From Nonomuraea sp. NEAU-A123 (GTDB lineage Bacteria; Actinomycetota; Actinomycetes; Streptosporangiales; Streptosporangiaceae), in contig NZ_JAHFZZ010000007.1 in the NCBI RefSeq assembly GCF_018603905.1, positions 437,376 to 501,375 on the forward strand: a stretch of 64,000 nt of DNA. The letters are read 5' to 3'. Position 1 is the first letter of the stretch, and each line of letters starts with the position of its first letter. The notes beneath the pieces were generated by a model. It was not told the origin of the DNA, did no database searches, and worked only from the letters and a program-made list of their open reading frames with translations. The position numbers were made by a program, and so were the translations under genes. Shown here in pieces: positions 17,641 through 25,853 of this stretch.

Positions 17641-17693
17641 GTTTCAAAATGCAACCTATTTGAGGTTAGGGCATACTGGTTTCATATTGCAAC
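17641..17693. promoter_or_regulatory. Two putative HxlR operator sites
   Basis: Two copies of GTTTCA-N3-TGCAAC lie at 17641-17655 and 17679-17693, in direct orientation 38 bp apart. Each is itself an imperfect inverted repeat (GTTkCA/TGmAAC). They sit in the gap between the divergent MFS and HxlR genes. Confidence 0.65.
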
Positions 17694-17711
17694 TCATCAC
17701 GGAGGGGGCCA

Positions 17712-18164
17712 GTGGACGTCACACTCGCTACAGGAAGCGCCTGGACCGACCCGGCCTGCCCGGTCGCACGGACCGTCGACCTGATAGGCGACCGGTGGAG
17801 CCTGCTGATCATCCGCGACGCGATGGACGGGGCGACGACCTTCACCGAGTTCCATCAGCGACTGGGGATCGCCCGCAACATCCTCACCGACCGGCTCCGC
17901 AAACTCGTGGAGCACGGCATCCTTGACAAGAGCGCCGCCACCAACAGCAGACGACACACGTACCGGCTCACCGAAGCCGGGCAGGACGTCTTCACGACCA
18001 TCGTCGCCCTCCGCCAATGGGGCGAGCGCCACGCCTTCGCGCCGGACGAGCCGCACTCCATTCTCGTCGACGACCAAGGGCGGGAGCTTCCCGAACTTCA
18101 CCCGCTCGGCCAAGACGGCGCGCCGCTCTCCGCCGAGGCGTCGCACGTTCGGAAAACTGCCTGA
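17712..18164 (+). CDS. HxlR-family transcriptional regulator
   Basis: A 150-residue winged-helix regulator. The HxlR core runs from the conserved Cys (DPACPVARTVDLIGDRWSLL) through FTEFHQRLGIARNILTDRLRKLVEHGIL and YRLTEAGQDV. The start is GTG 17712 after GGAGGGGG. Family members often sense electrophiles or redox change through the N-terminal Cys and repress a divergent gene, here the MFS transporter. The last ~40 residues, VDDQGRELPE onward, are beyond the core domain. Confidence 0.88.
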   Translation: MDVTLATGSAWTDPACPVARTVDLIGDRWSLLIIRDAMDGATTFTEFHQRLGIARNILTDRLRKLVEHGILDKSAATNSRRHTYRLTEAGQDVFTTIVALRQWGERHAFAPDEPHSILVDDQGRELPELHPLGQDGAPLSAEASHVRKTA

Positions 18165-18226
18165 GCCCAGCCGCGCCAGAACCCGTCCCATCGGGCCCTG
18201 CACTCGATGCCCGGAACGACCGCAAG

Positions 18227-18649
18227 TCAGGAAGTGCGGGCGCGTAGCAGCAGGTCGCGCAGTGTCTCCTGCTCCTGCGGCGACAGATTGGCCAGTGGGG
18301 AGTCGCTGGTGAGCAGGTTCAGGAGTTGCTCGCGCAGAGCCTGCCCTTCAGGGGTGAGGACGAGCTGCTTGGCGCGCCGGTCCTGTGGGTGGGCGTGGCG
18401 CTCGATCAGGCCGCGCTGCTCCAGCTTGTCGGCGATGAACGTCGCGTTGGACGGCTCGCAGCTCATCCGGTCGGAGAGCTCGCGCAGGGTCATCGGGCCG
18501 GTCAGCTCGCGTAGCGCGGTGGCTTGCGGGGCAGTCAGGCCGAGCTTGATGGCCCGCTCGCGCACGTGATCCTCGATCTGCCGGGCCGTGCCGCTCACCA
18601 AGCCACACAGGTTGCGCTCCGCTTCCGCGAGCCGCTCCGCCTCGTTCAT
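18227..18649 (-). CDS. MarR-family transcriptional regulator
   Basis: A 140-residue winged-helix protein with MarR features: the GLTAPQATALRELTG helix, recognition region LSDRMSCEPSNATFIADKLEQRGLIERHAHPQDRRA with the DxR wing, and a C-terminal dimerisation helix. The start is ATG 18647-18649, which gives MNEAERLAEAE; ATGs upstream lack support. It is divergent from the MBL hydrolase/MFS pair, with palindromes in the 65-bp gap. Confidence 0.87.
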   Translation of the reverse strand: MNEAERLAEAERNLCGLVSGTARQIEDHVRERAIKLGLTAPQATALRELTGPMTLRELSDRMSCEPSNATFIADKLEQRGLIERHAHPQDRRAKQLVLTPEGQALREQLLNLLTSDSPLANLSPQEQETLRDLLLRARTS

Positions 18650-18663
18650 GGCTCGACTATACA

Positions 18664-18697
18664 TCAAGCTTGAATACTTGCAGTTAGAATAATTCTA
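18664..18697. promoter_or_regulatory. MarR operator palindromes
   Basis: TCAAGCTTGA (18664-18673) is a perfect palindrome and TAGAAT-A-ATTCTA (18685-18697) a perfect inverted repeat. Both lie in the short, AT-rich divergent promoter between marR and the MBL hydrolase gene and are the obvious candidate binding sites. Confidence 0.6.
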
Positions 18698-18714
18698 GCT
18701 ATAACGTTCTCCGC

Positions 18715-19518
18715 ATGACCAACGCGACGACCCGCCCCGCGGGCATGCGGACGATCCAGCTCGGCGAACTCAAGGTCAGCTACGTGCCCGACGGCGTGGT
18801 GCAACTGCCGGGACTCTCCTGGCTACCGGCGACGACCGAGGAGTTTTGGACAGACCATCCCGAGTACCTCGACGAGGGCGGCAACCTGGTGGCGAGCATC
18901 GGCGGGCTGCTGGTGGAGCACCGTGGGCGAGCCCTGTTGATCGACGCCGGGGTGGGGCCGGTGTTCTATCCCGCCGAGCCGGGCAACGCGCACGGCGCCA
19001 TCCGCGGCGGCGATCTGCTCGACAACCTGGCCAAGCTCGGCCGCAGCCCTGAGCAGATAGAGGCGGTGGCCATCACCCACCTGCACCTCGATCACACCGG
19101 CTGGCTGCTGCACGACGCGCGGCCATTCCGCGGCGCCGAGGTCCTGCTGACCGGGCCGGAATGGGCGGCCGACGGCAACCCGGAACTGGCTCCTCAGGTC
19201 CGTACCGTTGCCGATGGGGAGGAGATCTTCCCCGGCGTCCGCGCCAGTCTGGTTCCCGGGCACACCCCCGGCCACGCCGCCTACGTGCTCAGCTCCGGCG
19301 GTGGGCGGCTGATCGCCTTCGGCGACGCGCTGCACTCTCCGGTCCAGGTCCCCCACCCCGAGCTCTCGGCCGCGCCGGACCACGATCCGGCCGAGTCCGC
19401 CGTCTTCCGCCGCCGCCTGGTCGGCGAGCTCGCCGCGCCGGACACGCTCGGCTTCGGCGTCCACTTCGCCGACGTGCAGTTCGGCCACGTGGTCGACGGC
19501 GCCTGGAATCCGGCATGA
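18715..19518 (+). CDS. MBL-fold metallo-hydrolase
   Basis: A 267-residue metallo-beta-lactamase-fold protein. The zinc motif is THLHLDHTG (HxHxDH) at about residue 122, followed by GHTPGHAAYVLSSGG with the third His and FGDALHSPVQ with the bridging Asp. It resembles quorum-quenching-lactonase or N-acyl hydrolase-type MBL proteins; the substrate is unknown. Its stop overlaps the ATG of the following MFS gene, so the pair forms an operon, probably under the divergent MarR protein. Confidence 0.85.
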   Translation: MTNATTRPAGMRTIQLGELKVSYVPDGVVQLPGLSWLPATTEEFWTDHPEYLDEGGNLVASIGGLLVEHRGRALLIDAGVGPVFYPAEPGNAHGAIRGGDLLDNLAKLGRSPEQIEAVAITHLHLDHTGWLLHDARPFRGAEVLLTGPEWAADGNPELAPQVRTVADGEEIFPGVRASLVPGHTPGHAAYVLSSGGGRLIAFGDALHSPVQVPHPELSAAPDHDPAESAVFRRRLVGELAAPDTLGFGVHFADVQFGHVVDGAWNPA

Positions 19519-20712
19519 GCGCCGTACGTCACTGGCCGGGCGTCGTCACCGCCTCGCTCACCGCGACCGCGACCGTGATGCCCGGGTTCGCCGTCGGCGC
19601 GCTGGCCCCGTCCATCGAGGCCGACCTGCACATCTCGACGACCACCGTGGGCTTGGCGATGAGTGCCTTCTACGGCGCGACCGCGCTGGGCTCGCCACTC
19701 GCCAAGCGCGGCCCGGCTGCCGATCCCGGTGACGCTCGCCGCCGCGTCTGTCCTCTCCTCGGCCACCATGCTGCTCGCCGCGCAGGTCACCTCTGCCGCG
19801 GCCCTCTTCGCGATCCTGCTGTCGGGCGGGCTGGGTAACGGCCTCGTCCAGCCCGCCGCGAGCCGCTTCATCGCGGAACGCAGCCCGTCCCGCCGCCGCT
19901 CGCTGGCGGCCGGGATGGTGGGCGCCGCCCTCGGCGCCGCCACCCTCGTGCCCGGGCTGCTGGTCGCCTTCATCGTCCAGCCGTACGGCTGGCGCGCCGC
20001 CCTGATGATCGCCGCGCTGCTGGCACTGGTTCCCGCGGCGCTGGCACCGCTCGCCAGAGGAGGCCCATCCGCGCAGGCCGCCCAGCCCCTCAAGGCCGCG
20101 CAGCCCCGCACGCTGGTGCTCTGGGCCATTGCCGCCGGGCTGTCGGCCGCCGGCAACAACGCCGTGGCTTCCTACTTCGTCCAACTTGGCACCCACGCCG
20201 GGCTGGCGACGGAGATCACCGGCAACCTGCTGGCCATGAGCGCGGTCATCGCCATCGTCGTACGGCTGATCGCTGGGGCGCTCAGCGACCGTGCGCCGCG
20301 GCACAACCCGGCAGTGATCACCGCGATGATGCTGTCGGGCGGCGTCGGGCTGGCACTGATCGCGATCGGGAGCCCGGCAACGTTCCTGGTCGGCGCCGTT
20401 CTGGCCTTCTCGGCCGGATGGGGTTGGACCGGGTTGCTGCTGGCCACTGCGATTCGGCTGCTGCCCGGGCGGGCCGAGAACGCCGGGCACCTCGTCCAGG
20501 TCGGCCTCTACTCCGGCGCTACCGTCGCGCCGTTCGGCTTCAGCGCCCTGGCGGCCGCGCTGGGCTTCACCGGCGCCGCCCTGGTGGCCGCTGCCGCCGC
20601 TCTCGCCGCCGCAGCCCTCATCGCCACCGGCGCGTCCCTGCATCGGGATCTCAGGTGGTTCAGCGCAGGCGGCACGCAGGGCGTCGGCCGGGCCGTGAGC
20701 CGGGAGACATAG
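19515..20712 (+). pseudogene. MFS transporter gene with one frameshift
   Basis: The ATG at 19515 overlaps the MBL stop and opens MSAVRHWPGVVTASLTATAT, continuing to YGATALGSPLAKR in the first frame. The match then moves to another frame near 19712, reading LPIPVTLAAASVLSSATM and on through about ten more helices to the stop at 20712. The two pieces together make a normal ~400-residue MFS protein. The single shift could be a true mutation or a base error in a GC-rich stretch. If intact, it would export a product linked to the MBL enzyme. Confidence 0.75.
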
Positions 20713-20795
20713 CAGCAGCGCAGGTGAAGTGCTCGCGCGGCAAGATGAGCCTCGGGCTTATTAACGCCAAGCAGCCCGCAGTACGCTCCCGTCGC

Positions 20796-21932
20796 TCAGG
20801 CGGGCAGATTCCACGACGGCCCGTCGATGTCACCCAGCCATACGCGCTGCCAGCTTGGGGTCGCGGTCAGCCCGAAGCCAGACTGATGGGGCGAGCCCGC
20901 ACCCTGCCATATCTCGATCGCATCTTCCACAGCGTCCCAGAGACGCAACGGCCCATGCTGGCATACGGTCCACCCCTCTCCTTCGACCTTACGGGTGGCG
21001 GCCTGTGAACCGGTGCCGACATCCACGAGAATCGTCTCATCGCCCGATCCCACCCGCTGAGCCGATGGCGCGGCCAACTGCGCCACGAACAAGCCCGTCT
21101 CGTCATCGAGGATATTGGGGTCGATTCTGCTCTGCCGTGGCTCTCCTCGTGGCATAAGAGTGGACGACAAGGGATGGGGAAGGTGCGCGCGTGCGGCCAT
21201 GAAGTAAAGATCATCGCCGAGAAAGCGCCCGCTGGCATTACCCATGTCATCGAGCGTCAGATGAGCGAACGCGGTGCCGCCCATCCATCCCCAAAGCGGG
21301 GCGGTAACAGTCCCACCATTACGCACTTGCCACAGCCATGGGATGGGGATGTAGCGCACGGAACAGGTGGCGATCAGTCGATCGTATTCGGCGTTCTTCT
21401 CATAACCAGCGAGCCCGTCCCCTACCACCAATGTGGGTGCGCATCCCGCGGCGGTGATCGCGGCACGAGCGCGAGCGGCGACGACCGGGTCATACTCGAT
21501 CGAGGTCACCGCGCCATCGCCGAGCCGGTGACACATCAGCGCCGTTGAATAACCGGTTCCCGTCCCGATTTCCAAGATCTTCTCACCCGGGCCGACGCTT
21601 GACGCTGCCAACATCTTCACTACGAGAGTGGGCATCGTGGACGAGGAGGTGGGAGTACCCCAGATCCGGCCGGCTGCCTCATCCGCCATGAGCCCATTGA
21701 CCTGAGTCACCCACGTCTCATCTTGGTAGACAAGACGCAGCCACTCACTTGCGCTTACGTCCTCGCGCCGGATGACCTTCCATTGATCCCCACGTCCCGT
21801 ACCCCGGAAGACCGCCTCGCCGAGGAACAGTTCTCGCGGTACGGACGCTACGGCGTCGCGCCACGCCGAGTCCTTGAGACGATCGGCGAGAGCACGCCGC
21901 AATGACAGAGCCGCGTCACTCGGAATGCTCAT
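20796..21932 (-). CDS. tgmC: Methyltransferase of an ATP-grasp peptide maturase system
   Basis: A 378-residue protein. The central part is PCMT (protein L-isoaspartate O-methyltransferase)-like: MPTLVVKMLAASSVGPGEKI, then the SAM motif LEIGTGTGYSTALMC, VTSIEYDP and YDRLIATCSVRYIPIPWL. The C-terminal ~150 residues end in TPSWQRVWLGDIDGPSWNLP. This matches the family TIGR04188 paired with TgmB. In characterised aspartimide-bearing graspetides such an enzyme methylates an Asp side chain that then cyclises to aspartimide. The ATG at 21932 overlaps the tgmB stop, so translation is coupled. Confidence 0.9.
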   Translation of the reverse strand: MSIPSDAALSLRRALADRLKDSAWRDAVASVPRELFLGEAVFRGTGRGDQWKVIRREDVSASEWLRLVYQDETWVTQVNGLMADEAAGRIWGTPTSSSTMPTLVVKMLAASSVGPGEKILEIGTGTGYSTALMCHRLGDGAVTSIEYDPVVAARARAAITAAGCAPTLVVGDGLAGYEKNAEYDRLIATCSVRYIPIPWLWQVRNGGTVTAPLWGWMGGTAFAHLTLDDMGNASGRFLGDDLYFMAARAHLPHPLSSTLMPRGEPRQSRIDPNILDDETGLFVAQLAAPSAQRVGSGDETILVDVGTGSQAATRKVEGEGWTVCQHGPLRLWDAVEDAIEIWQGAGSPHQSGFGLTATPSWQRVWLGDIDGPSWNLPA

Positions 21933-22873
21933 GCTGAGTCCTTCAGGAGCAGGTCGGCGATGGCGGCTGCGATAGGCAAGCCGGTATGGTCCTCGATCCA
22001 CCCCCATTGGCCGTTGGGGTTACATTCGAGAAAAACTGGACCGTCATCCGTAAGCGCGAAATCGAATGCACCAAAACGCAATCGGAAGGCCTTCAGGAAG
22101 GACAGGCATCTCTCGGACAGGTCGGATGGCGACTCGATCACCGCGTAGGAGATCCGGTCATAGTCTGCTCGCCAGTCCAAGAGGTCGGAGTGTATCTGAA
22201 CACAGAATATTTGTTCCCCTACCACGGTGACACGAAGGTCGGCCGTCTTATTCACACACGCCTGAAAGAGATGCGGAGCGTGCCTGACGGTCTCATTCAA
22301 GTCGGCCGGATCGACGGCCGTCGTCCAAATGGTACATAGACTGCCATTGGACTCCATGAAAGACGTGCCTCGTACTGGCTTGTAGATGATCGGCCCGTAC
22401 TCGGCAGCGAAGGTACGGGCATCATCCAGCTGATTCGTGATAAGGGTGGCAGGCACCGTAAATCCCACCCGTTGAGCTACAAGGAGTTGTAGCGGCTTCT
22501 GCTCAGCCTCGGCAAGCACCAATGGGTGGCTCAGGTATGGGCAGGGCAGGGACGCCAATACTCCGCCAAGCCCGAACCGGGCCTCCGTGCCGGAAAATCG
22601 TTCAACCTGGCAGGTGCTGCCTGTGCGATAGGGGGTGGGCCGCCGATAGTAAACGGCCCGCACCCGTTTCAGATTGATATGCCGCGTTGGCGCGGCCAGG
22701 TAACCCCATGACGAACCGTCTGCGAACACAGTCGAGAGCGTAGCCTTCTCCGGGAAGTCTACCCCTGGATCAAACCGGGCGACTTGCGCTCCACTTGCGA
22801 CCAAATGACCGATAACCATGTCCGCAGATGAGTCCTCCAGACGAGTGAGGACCAGAACGACGCCATCATTCAT
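21929..22873 (-). CDS. tgmB: ATP-grasp ribosomal peptide maturase
   Basis: A 314-residue ATP-grasp ligase of the SAV_5884 type (TIGR04187). Seen are the start MNDGVVLVLTRLEDSSADMV, VYYRRPTPYR in the N-terminal domain, the ATP-binding IIYKPVRGTSFMES, the RVTVVGEQIFCVQIHS strand pair, and the metal-binding FDFALTDDGPVFLECNPNGQ with the conserved E-x-N-P-N-G-Q-W. These enzymes join Asp or Glu side chains to Ser, Thr or Lys side chains in a precursor, forming omega-esters or amides. The ATG at 22873 begins one base after the tgmA stop (22875-22877). Confidence 0.93.
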   Translation of the reverse strand: MNDGVVLVLTRLEDSSADMVIGHLVASGAQVARFDPGVDFPEKATLSTVFADGSSWGYLAAPTRHINLKRVRAVYYRRPTPYRTGSTCQVERFSGTEARFGLGGVLASLPCPYLSHPLVLAEAEQKPLQLLVAQRVGFTVPATLITNQLDDARTFAAEYGPIIYKPVRGTSFMESNGSLCTIWTTAVDPADLNETVRHAPHLFQACVNKTADLRVTVVGEQIFCVQIHSDLLDWRADYDRISYAVIESPSDLSERCLSFLKAFRLRFGAFDFALTDDGPVFLECNPNGQWGWIEDHTGLPIAAAIADLLLKDSA

Positions 22874-22874
22874 A

Positions 22875-23135
22875 TCAATCGTTGTCGTAGTCGGGAATCT
22901 CTGTTTCGTCGGGGGTGGCGGGATTTTCCCCATCCCCGCCCCCGGTCTTTTCTTTCTTCTTCGTCTCCTTGTTGGTACCGTGCCTGCCCGCCTCGATCGG
23001 GTCCCCTCCGGGCCCTATGTAGATGGCCTGCTGAGACACCGGGTCGAGATGAACGGCAGTGTACGACAGGGGCGATGCGGGAGCCAGAGGGCTCAAGCGA
23101 GTCAGCCCCCACGGCCGGTTGCGACTTTCGTCCAT
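22875..23135 (-). CDS. tgmA: ATP-grasp-modified RiPP precursor (graspetide)
   Basis: An 86-residue precursor. The leader half shows the TIGR04186-type conserved region: NRPWGLTRLSPLAP, PLSYTAVHLDPVSQQAIY and DPIEAGRHGT. The C-terminal ~30 residues are a core rich in Lys, Thr, Glu and Asp (GTNKETKKKEKTGGGDGEN, then PATPDETEIPDYDND), offering donor Thr/Lys and acceptor Asp/Glu. tgmB starts immediately after it. I favour this frame over an overlapping one because the leader matches the family and the stop couples to tgmB. Its promoter must lie in 23136-23355, which holds no gene. Confidence 0.92.
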   Translation of the reverse strand: MDESRNRPWGLTRLSPLAPASPLSYTAVHLDPVSQQAIYIGPGGDPIEAGRHGTNKETKKKEKTGGGDGENPATPDETEIPDYDND

Positions 23136-23355
23136 ATTTCACTTGCCCTTCGCAAGCCCTTTGCAGCGCAATTCGAGCTTTACCATACTCTCATCGAGCC
23201 GATCCGAGCAGGCCTCTTGGCGAAAGCAAGGACAGCCAAAGCGCGATCTTCTCTCGCCATGCAGATAGCACGCTCAGACCATCGCTTCTCGGTCAAAAGA
23301 CAATAGACATCTCGCACGCAGATCGCCATTTGCCCGATGACCGTCCGGGCCATCC

Positions 23356-24246
23356 TTAGCTGGATGCCAGAACACGATCGAGCGCCGTCCGGCCGACGGG
23401 TCCCCATGTCGGCTGGCCGCCTGGCAGGCCACGTTCCCAGGCCTGGCCGATGCCGATGAGGCCGACGCCGACGTGGACAGCCCACCCTCGTGCGCGCCGG
23501 ATCATTGCCTCGTCCACGTTTTCGTACGCGTCGAAGAATCGTGTGGCCGCGCCTTCGGGAAGGATCAGCCACGCGGCCGCGAGATCTGTCGCCGGGTCGC
23601 CGGCGCAGAGCTCACCGAAGTCGATCACGCCGGAAATCGTTCCGCCCGAGACGACGACGTTCGCAGGATGAAGGTCGGCGTGCAGCCATACCGGCGGGCC
23701 CTCCCAATCGGGAGCCGAAAGCGCCTCGTCCCAGACGGCTCGGACATCGGTGACGGCGATTCTGGACGCAACGGCTTCGACTCTCCTGTCGAACTCGTGC
23801 GTGAACGTTCTGAACGGGAAACTGCGGATCGGGTTGGCCGGTGCCTCGGTGGGCGCATTCAGATGGAGGGCTCGCAAGAAGCCCGCCAATATGTCGGCTG
23901 TGTGGTGGCCGTGACTGATCGGGGCGCGGTCACCTGGTTCGCCGGGAACCCATGTCACCACGGTCCACGGCCACGGGAAGCATGCGGACGGTTCACCGAT
24001 CCGAAAAGGGGTCGGCACCGGGAGTGGAAGGCGCGGGGCCAGGACAGGAAGCCACAGTTGCTCGTTGCGAAGACCGGGAGAAGCGTGTGCCCTGCGCGGC
24101 AGGCGCACGGCCAGCTCGTCACCGAGACGCCACAGTTGGTTGGACCAACCAATGGTTCCCTGATGGAGGCCCAGTTCTACAAGGTCCGGGTGCTGCTCGT
24201 GCAGCAGGGATCGCACCAATTTCTCATCGATCTCGAACCCGTCCAT
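23356..24246 (-). CDS. Aminoglycoside phosphotransferase (APH) family kinase
   Basis: A 296-residue APH-fold protein. The catalytic loop VWLHADLHPANVVV (HxDxxxxN) and the metal-binding GVIDFGELCAGDPATDLAA are clear; the N-terminal lobe has LWRLGDELAVRLPRR. It is 296 residues, normal for APH(3')-like small-molecule kinases. Resistance, sugar or antibiotic phosphorylation are all possible; the substrate cannot be read from sequence. It lies 220 bp upstream of the tgmA start on the same strand, but no functional link to the RiPP genes is shown. Confidence 0.82.
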   Translation of the reverse strand: MDGFEIDEKLVRSLLHEQHPDLVELGLHQGTIGWSNQLWRLGDELAVRLPRRAHASPGLRNEQLWLPVLAPRLPLPVPTPFRIGEPSACFPWPWTVVTWVPGEPGDRAPISHGHHTADILAGFLRALHLNAPTEAPANPIRSFPFRTFTHEFDRRVEAVASRIAVTDVRAVWDEALSAPDWEGPPVWLHADLHPANVVVSGGTISGVIDFGELCAGDPATDLAAAWLILPEGAATRFFDAYENVDEAMIRRARGWAVHVGVGLIGIGQAWERGLPGGQPTWGPVGRTALDRVLASS

Positions 24247-24348
24247 GTAGTGGAGTCTCTACGCCTGGTGGTGTCGATGATGAGAAACGTCCCTTGAGTT
24301 TCTCGGCCCCGGGCGACCGGCGACCCTCGCGCCAGGGCCGCGCCTCCG

Positions 24349-25731
24349 TCAGGCGATCTTCGGTGCCGCCCGCATGCCGAAATACACGTAAGGCGTGCCG
24401 TCCGGAAGCGTCCCGAACACCAGTGGCAGCCACGGCGCGCTGACGGGACCGATGCCCGGCATCGCGAGCACCGTGTCGGACACCGCCACCAGGTCGGCCT
24501 CCATCGGCGGTGAGTAGTCGGCCATCGCGCCGGTCAGCTGCAACCGCAGGCGCGGCACACCGTCCCGCTCGCCGATCGTGAGGCGGACACCTTCGCGTTC
24601 GTACGTGCCCGCGAGCGCGGCGACACCGACCGGCCGCGGTTCCGCGGCGGGAGCGAAGACGTCGGGCATCCGCACCCCGGCCAGCTCACCGAGCAGCTCC
24701 TGGAACAGGTCGACGAACAGACCGGTCGCGCCGCCGCCATTGGTCAGCAGCGCGGCGACGACGCCACTGCCAGGCACGACACGGAGGTACGAGAACTGCC
24801 CGCCCGCGGCGCCGTCGTGACCGTAGCCGGCGACACCGTCCCAGTCGTACAGCGCCCACCCATGGCCCCATCCGTCCGCCATGAACGACCATCCGTCCAG
24901 GCAGTCGACGACACGTCGCCGCATCGCCGCCGCCGACTCGGCGGACAGCAGGCGCCTGCCGTCGGGCGCGGTACCGCCGTCGAGATGCATCCGCGCGAAG
25001 CGGACGACGTCGGCGGCGGTGATGAGGACGCGCCCGTACGGCCCGGCCGCGCGCGGCAACATGTCCCACACAGGCGCCGGCTCTGGGTCCCTTCCCAGCT
25101 CGCCGAGATGGCTCATCGCCACCCGGAACCGCAGCGCCTCCTCCGGCAAGGTCATCGAATGCTCGAGACCGAGCGGCGCCAGCAACCGGTCGCGCAACGC
25201 GTCGTCCCAGGTCTGACCGGTGATCACCTCCACGATTCGGCCGAGAATCGCGTACCCGGTGCTGCAGTAGGAGACGACGGTCCCCGGCGGGCAGTCCTGC
25301 CCCACGCTCGCGCACGCCGCCACGTAGCGGGCGAGGCAGTCGTCCCCACGGCCGCTGTCGTGGGGGAAGTCCCCGGCGATCCCGCTGGTATGGCTGAGTA
25401 GCTGCCCAATCGTCACGCTCTTCGTGACCTTGTCATCGGCGAGCGTGAAGCCCGGCAGGACGTCGGCGACCCTGCTGTCAAGCCGCAGCTCACCGGAGTC
25501 GACGAGCTGCATCACCAGCGTCGCCGTGTACACCTTGGCGATCGAACCGGACTGGAACACCGAGTCCGTGGTCACCTCCACGCCGGTCCCTCGGTGCAGC
25601 ACCCCGCTGGCCAGCTCATGGATCCTCCCGCCGGCCAGCACCGCCAGGGCGGCCCCCGGCACGTGATGGGCGGCGCGCAGCTCATCAAGCCTCGTTTGCC
25701 AGCGGTGGGCGTCGAATGGCGATGACGGCAT
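24349..25731 (-). CDS. Serine hydrolase, beta-lactamase/penicillin-binding family
   Basis: A 460-residue protein with a class C-type serine hydrolase domain. The SxxK motif is in FQSGSIAKVYTATL (about residue 75) and the YxN-equivalent is YCSTGYAILG. The HDGAAGGQFSY segment occupies the third-motif region. The C-terminal ~110 residues are a strand-rich DUF3471-like domain. There is no signal peptide, so it is probably cytosolic, an esterase or D-aminopeptidase-like enzyme. The start is ATG 25731 after AAAGGAG. It is divergent from a TetR gene with three matching operators between them. Confidence 0.85.
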   Translation of the reverse strand: MPSSPFDAHRWQTRLDELRAAHHVPGAALAVLAGGRIHELASGVLHRGTGVEVTTDSVFQSGSIAKVYTATLVMQLVDSGELRLDSRVADVLPGFTLADDKVTKSVTIGQLLSHTSGIAGDFPHDSGRGDDCLARYVAACASVGQDCPPGTVVSYCSTGYAILGRIVEVITGQTWDDALRDRLLAPLGLEHSMTLPEEALRFRVAMSHLGELGRDPEPAPVWDMLPRAAGPYGRVLITAADVVRFARMHLDGGTAPDGRRLLSAESAAAMRRRVVDCLDGWSFMADGWGHGWALYDWDGVAGYGHDGAAGGQFSYLRVVPGSGVVAALLTNGGGATGLFVDLFQELLGELAGVRMPDVFAPAAEPRPVGVAALAGTYEREGVRLTIGERDGVPRLRLQLTGAMADYSPPMEADLVAVSDTVLAMPGIGPVSAPWLPLVFGTLPDGTPYVYFGMRAAPKIA

Positions 25732-25756
25732 GAAGACGACTCCTTTCCCATAAAGC

Positions 25757-25829
25757 GCCGTACAGTGTGCGGCACTCCGCACACTGTACGGATACTGAAC
25801 ATCGTTGGGCAAGCCGTACACTGTTCGGC
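25757..25829. promoter_or_regulatory. Three copies of a TetR operator
   Basis: Three related 17-bp palindromes lie between the divergent serine hydrolase and TetR genes: GCCGTACAGTGTGCGGC (25757-25773), an inverted neighbour TCCGCACACTGTACGGA (25776-25792) and GCCGTACACTGTTCGGC (25813-25829). The first two also form a 15-bp-arm inverted repeat around CACT. The consensus is roughly GCCGnACAnTGTnCGGC. Confidence 0.8.
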
Positions 25830-25853
25830 AGGGATCGTCGTGAGGGAGAACGC

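Noticed and set aside
22870..23142. 90-residue frame overlapping tgmA in another frame
   Set aside because: It is basic and motif-less; the tgmA frame has the conserved leader and couples to tgmB.
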